DNA from: Oceanospirillum sp047518265
GTDB taxonomy: Bacteria > Pseudomonadota > Gammaproteobacteria > Pseudomonadales > Halomonadaceae
DNA length: 64,000 bases
Assembly: GCA_047518265.1 (NCBI GenBank)
Contig: JAKZRG010000005.1
Coordinates: 62,001 to 126,000, forward strand
Direction: 5' to 3'
The translations under genes were made by a program, and so were the position numbers. Below the pieces are notes generated by a model that saw nothing but the letters and a program-made list of their open reading frames with translations, ran no database searches and was not told the DNA's origin. How positions within the stretch are numbered: position 1 is the stretch's first letter; every line of letters begins with the position of its first letter. Shown here piece after piece: positions 61,722-64,000 of the stretch.

Positions 61722-62906
61722 ATGTCTGCCTTTGATAGCCTGCAAGATGCCCTGGAGCAACGGAAACAGGAACACCTGTACCGTAAGCGTCGTACCCTAA
61801 ATGCTGCGCAGCAACCGGAAACGCTCATTGATGGACAAAAGGTACTGGCCTTTTGCAGTAACGATTATATGGGCTTGGCCAATGATCCTCGTGTGATTGA
61901 GGCGTTTCAACAGGCAGCCAGTCATTACGGCGTGGGCAGTGGAGCTTCTCATCTGGTCAATGGTCATAGTGCGGAGCATCACGCATTAGAGGAAGAGCTG
62001 GCGGCTTTTACCGGTCGTGATCGAGCCTTACTGTTTTCCACCGGTTATATGGCCAATTTGGGAGCCATCGGTGCCCTCGTGGATAAACAGGATGCGGTGT
62101 TTGAGGACAAGTTAAATCATGCTTCTTTATTGGACGGTGGTTTAAGCTCAGGTGCTAAATTTCAACGTTATCTGCACAATGATGTGGAGAGTCTGGATAA
62201 GCGTTTAAGTAAGGATCAGAGTCGTCGCCGTTTAGTAGTCACCGATGGTGTTTTCAGTATGGACGGCGATTGTGCTCCCATAGCTGAACTGGTGGCCTGT
62301 TGCGCCAAACACGATGCCTGGTTAATGGTGGATGATGCCCATGGTTTTGGTTGTGTGGGAGATCAAGGACAAGGTTTAGCGGAAGCTTTTAATCAGGACC
62401 AGGTGCAGGTTCTGATGGGCACGCTAGGAAAAGGTTTTGGTACCAGTGGTGCGTTTATCGCTGGTAGTGACACCCTGATTGAAACCCTGATTCAGTTTGC
62501 TCGGCCCTATATCTATACCACGGCCATTCCTCCTGCTGTTGCGGCAGCCACTCGGGTCAGCCTGAAAATCATTCAGCAAGAGCCTGAGCGCAGAGTTCAT
62601 TTGCAGCAATTGATTCAAACCTTTCGTGCCGAAGCATCGAGTATGGGATTAACCCTAATGGATTCGCCTACGCCTATTCAGCCTATTTTGATTGGCAGTG
62701 AGGCGGAGACGCTGGCCTGGAGTCAGGCATTGGAAGCACAGGGTGTCCTAGTGACGGCTATTCGCCCACCAACGGTACCGAAAGGCACGGCACGCTTAAG
62801 AATAACCTTCAGTGCTAGTCATACATTGGAACAACTGGAGCGCTTATTAACGGCGCTCAAGCAGATTGTGCAGCAGCGTGGTTTGCCTGAGGTTGAGCCT
62901 TTATGA
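61722..62906 (+). CDS. bioF: 8-amino-7-oxononanoate synthase
   Basis: BioF condenses pimeloyl-ACP with L-alanine (PLP-dependent). The 394-residue protein matches E. coli BioF (384). Motifs are FCSNDYMGLANDPRV, GSGASHLVNGHSAEHHALEEELA and DGVFSMDGDCAPI, with the PLP-binding Lys in LMGTLGKGFGTSGAF (about 238). Its 3' end overlaps bioH by four bases (ATGA), suggesting translational coupling. Confidence 0.96.
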   Translation: MSAFDSLQDALEQRKQEHLYRKRRTLNAAQQPETLIDGQKVLAFCSNDYMGLANDPRVIEAFQQAASHYGVGSGASHLVNGHSAEHHALEEELAAFTGRDRALLFSTGYMANLGAIGALVDKQDAVFEDKLNHASLLDGGLSSGAKFQRYLHNDVESLDKRLSKDQSRRRLVVTDGVFSMDGDCAPIAELVACCAKHDAWLMVDDAHGFGCVGDQGQGLAEAFNQDQVQVLMGTLGKGFGTSGAFIAGSDTLIETLIQFARPYIYTTAIPPAVAAATRVSLKIIQQEPERRVHLQQLIQTFRAEASSMGLTLMDSPTPIQPILIGSEAETLAWSQALEAQGVLVTAIRPPTVPKGTARLRITFSASHTLEQLERLLTALKQIVQQRGLPEVEPL

Positions 62907-63745
62907 GTGTCCTGAAGAGCGCGTCTGTATTGAAACCCCTTGTACTGTTTCATGGTTGGGGCGCTAAACCGGCTATCTGGCAGCCGTTGGTCGAGGTTCT
63001 GCAACAAAAGTGCCCTGAGTTAGACATTATCACACCGGCTTGGCCCGGTTATGATCAAACCGAGCCGTTAGAGCAACCGGCTAATCTAACGGAGCTAGCC
63101 GAAGTGATGTTGTCTCAGCTACCTAAAGATGCCCATTGGTTGGGTTGGTCGTTAGGTGGCAATCTGGCTCTGTATTTGGCCGAATACTTACAGAGACAAT
63201 TGGATCAGCAGAAAGGACAAGAGAAGTCAGCAGATCAAAATAATTTGCTGAACCAAGGTAAACAAAAGGCTCAGCTAATACTGTTGGGATGTAATGCCAG
63301 TTTTGCACAGAGGGATCAATGGCCTTATGCGTTAGGTACAGAGGTACTGGAGCAATTTTGTCAGGGCTTTGATCAGGCACCTGAAAAAACACTTAAGCGT
63401 TTTCATAGCTTGCAGATGCAGGGTGAACCGGATCTTAGAGCCTGTAAAAGAGCCTTTTCAGGTTTGATGGCCATGAATAATCCAGAGAATAGCCTACCAG
63501 CAGATCATGCCACGTTAGCCGCGGGTTTGGCTTGGTTAGGTGAGCTGGATCAGCGTTCGGTATCCTCGGCTATCAGTGAACGTATGCATTGGCTCTTAGG
63601 GGAAAATGATCCTCTGGTGCCAGTGGGAGTCGTAGAGCAATTACCGGGGCAGGTGAGTGTACTGGGTGACTGTGGTCATCTGGCCATGTTAACGGCAACG
63701 GAACAACTGGCAGAACAGATTCTGCGGATTATTGGGCAGGATTAA
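62903..63745 (+). CDS. bioH: Pimeloyl-ACP methyl ester carboxylesterase
   Basis: BioH cleaves the methyl ester from pimeloyl-ACP methyl ester and so closes the synthetic branch with BioC. The 280-residue protein has LVLFHGWGAKPAIWQPL (about 13-29), the nucleophile elbow GWSLGGNLALYLAEYL (Ser about 83), and LGENDPLVPV and GDCGHLAML with the catalytic Asp and His. A Gln/Lys-rich insertion of about 25 residues (QRQLDQQKGQEKSADQ, about 96-120) follows the nucleophile helix and accounts for the extra length over E. coli BioH (256). Confidence 0.95.
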   Translation: MSVLKSASVLKPLVLFHGWGAKPAIWQPLVEVLQQKCPELDIITPAWPGYDQTEPLEQPANLTELAEVMLSQLPKDAHWLGWSLGGNLALYLAEYLQRQLDQQKGQEKSADQNNLLNQGKQKAQLILLGCNASFAQRDQWPYALGTEVLEQFCQGFDQAPEKTLKRFHSLQMQGEPDLRACKRAFSGLMAMNNPENSLPADHATLAAGLAWLGELDQRSVSSAISERMHWLLGENDPLVPVGVVEQLPGQVSVLGDCGHLAMLTATEQLAEQILRIIGQD

Positions 63746-63746
63746 G

Positions 63747-64000
63747 ATGTCAGACAGTAAGATTATCGATAAAAAACGGGTCGCAAAAGCCTTCAGCTCT
63801 GCTGCTGGGCAATATGATCAACTAGCAGAGGCTCAAAAGCATATTGCGGGTCGTTTGTTGGCCGATGCTTCTAAAAAGTATCCACAGGCCCGGCATATTC
63901 TGGATATTGGCTGTGGTACGGGATATTGGACTCGACGGTTAAGAGATGAGTATCAGGCGGAGCAGGTGTTTGGTTTAGATCTGGCACCGGGTATGTTGGC
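63747..64000 (+). CDS. bioC: Malonyl-ACP O-methyltransferase, cut at window end
   Basis: BioC starts synthesis of the pimeloyl chain by methylating malonyl-ACP. The visible 84 residues start MSDSKIIDKKRVAKAF and contain AGQYDQLAEAQKHIAGRLL and the SAM-binding motif HILDIGCGTGYWTRRL, followed by GLDLAPGMLA. It starts one base after bioH. The remaining part lies beyond the window. Confidence 0.95.
   Translation, partial: MSDSKIIDKKRVAKAFSSAAGQYDQLAEAQKHIAGRLLADASKKYPQARHILDIGCGTGYWTRRLRDEYQAEQVFGLDLAPGML

Overview
The window looks like the chromosome of a marine gammaproteobacterium, most likely from the Oceanospirillales (Marinomonas, Amphritea or Neptuniibacter type). This rests on the housekeeping genes (holC-valS, yqiA-parE, comF next to bioBFHC, srkA, cinA, a YebC/YeeN-type protein), on genes for using marine osmolytes (DMSP, betaine-type compounds, sarcosine), and on BCCT and TRAP transporters. 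GC content is moderate by eye and was not computed. There are 50 protein-coding genes, the first and last cut by the window edges. I found no rRNA, tRNA, insertion sequence, prophage or cas genes.

Layout. 1-13.8 kb: a truncated hybrid histidine kinase, a phenol-hydroxylase-like flavoprotein, an MscS-type channel, an ArgE-type deacetylase with an APC permease, a stand-alone FAD synthetase domain, a LysR regulator divergent from an Ldh2-type dehydrogenase, and a small outer-membrane barrel. 13.9-22.0 kb: an IclR regulator divergent from purU-folD-soxBDAG. This is a tight operon for sarcosine oxidation and recycling of the folate-bound one-carbon unit. 22.2-23.7 kb: a class III aminotransferase. 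24.0-36.5 kb: a DMSP-degradation region. It holds an AraC regulator, an SDR, dddD (tandem CoA-transferase domains with Asp602), a UspA protein overlapping dddT (BCCT carrier), dddB, dddC, and IclR and LysR regulators. 36.5-46.2 kb: housekeeping genes. 46.3-54.1 kb: a LysR regulator divergent from a TRAP transporter, followed by a three-subunit HcnABC/opine-oxidase-like dehydrogenase and a RidA protein, which together look like a locus for uptake and oxidation of an amino or imino acid. 54.2-60.2 kb: a globin-coupled diguanylate cyclase, a YebC-like protein, an MltC-like lytic transglycosylase, srkA and comF. 60.4-64.0 kb: bioB-bioF-bioH-bioC behind a clear BirA operator and promoter.

How it fits together. 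In the ddd region, DddT imports DMSP, DddD makes 3-hydroxypropionyl-CoA and releases DMS, and DddB and DddC take the C3 unit to acetyl-CoA. The sarcosine and opine-oxidase-like operons would feed carbon and nitrogen from betaine- and amino-acid-type osmolytes into central metabolism. FAD demand in these pathways gives a possible reason for the extra FAD synthetase.

The strongest unexplained signals are in non-coding DNA. (a) A single, nearly perfect type I-E CRISPR repeat sits at 36529-36557 with no array or cas genes. (b) Two clusters of four CTTTAAAG-type boxes lie 16 kb apart, upstream of the ddd-region IclR gene and of the opine-oxidase-like operon. (c) An exact 18-bp repeat brackets the AraC gene and the SDR. 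(d) A perfect 13-bp inverted repeat lies in the iclR/purU divergent region. (e) Several intergenic palindromes and short tandem repeats have no assigned role.
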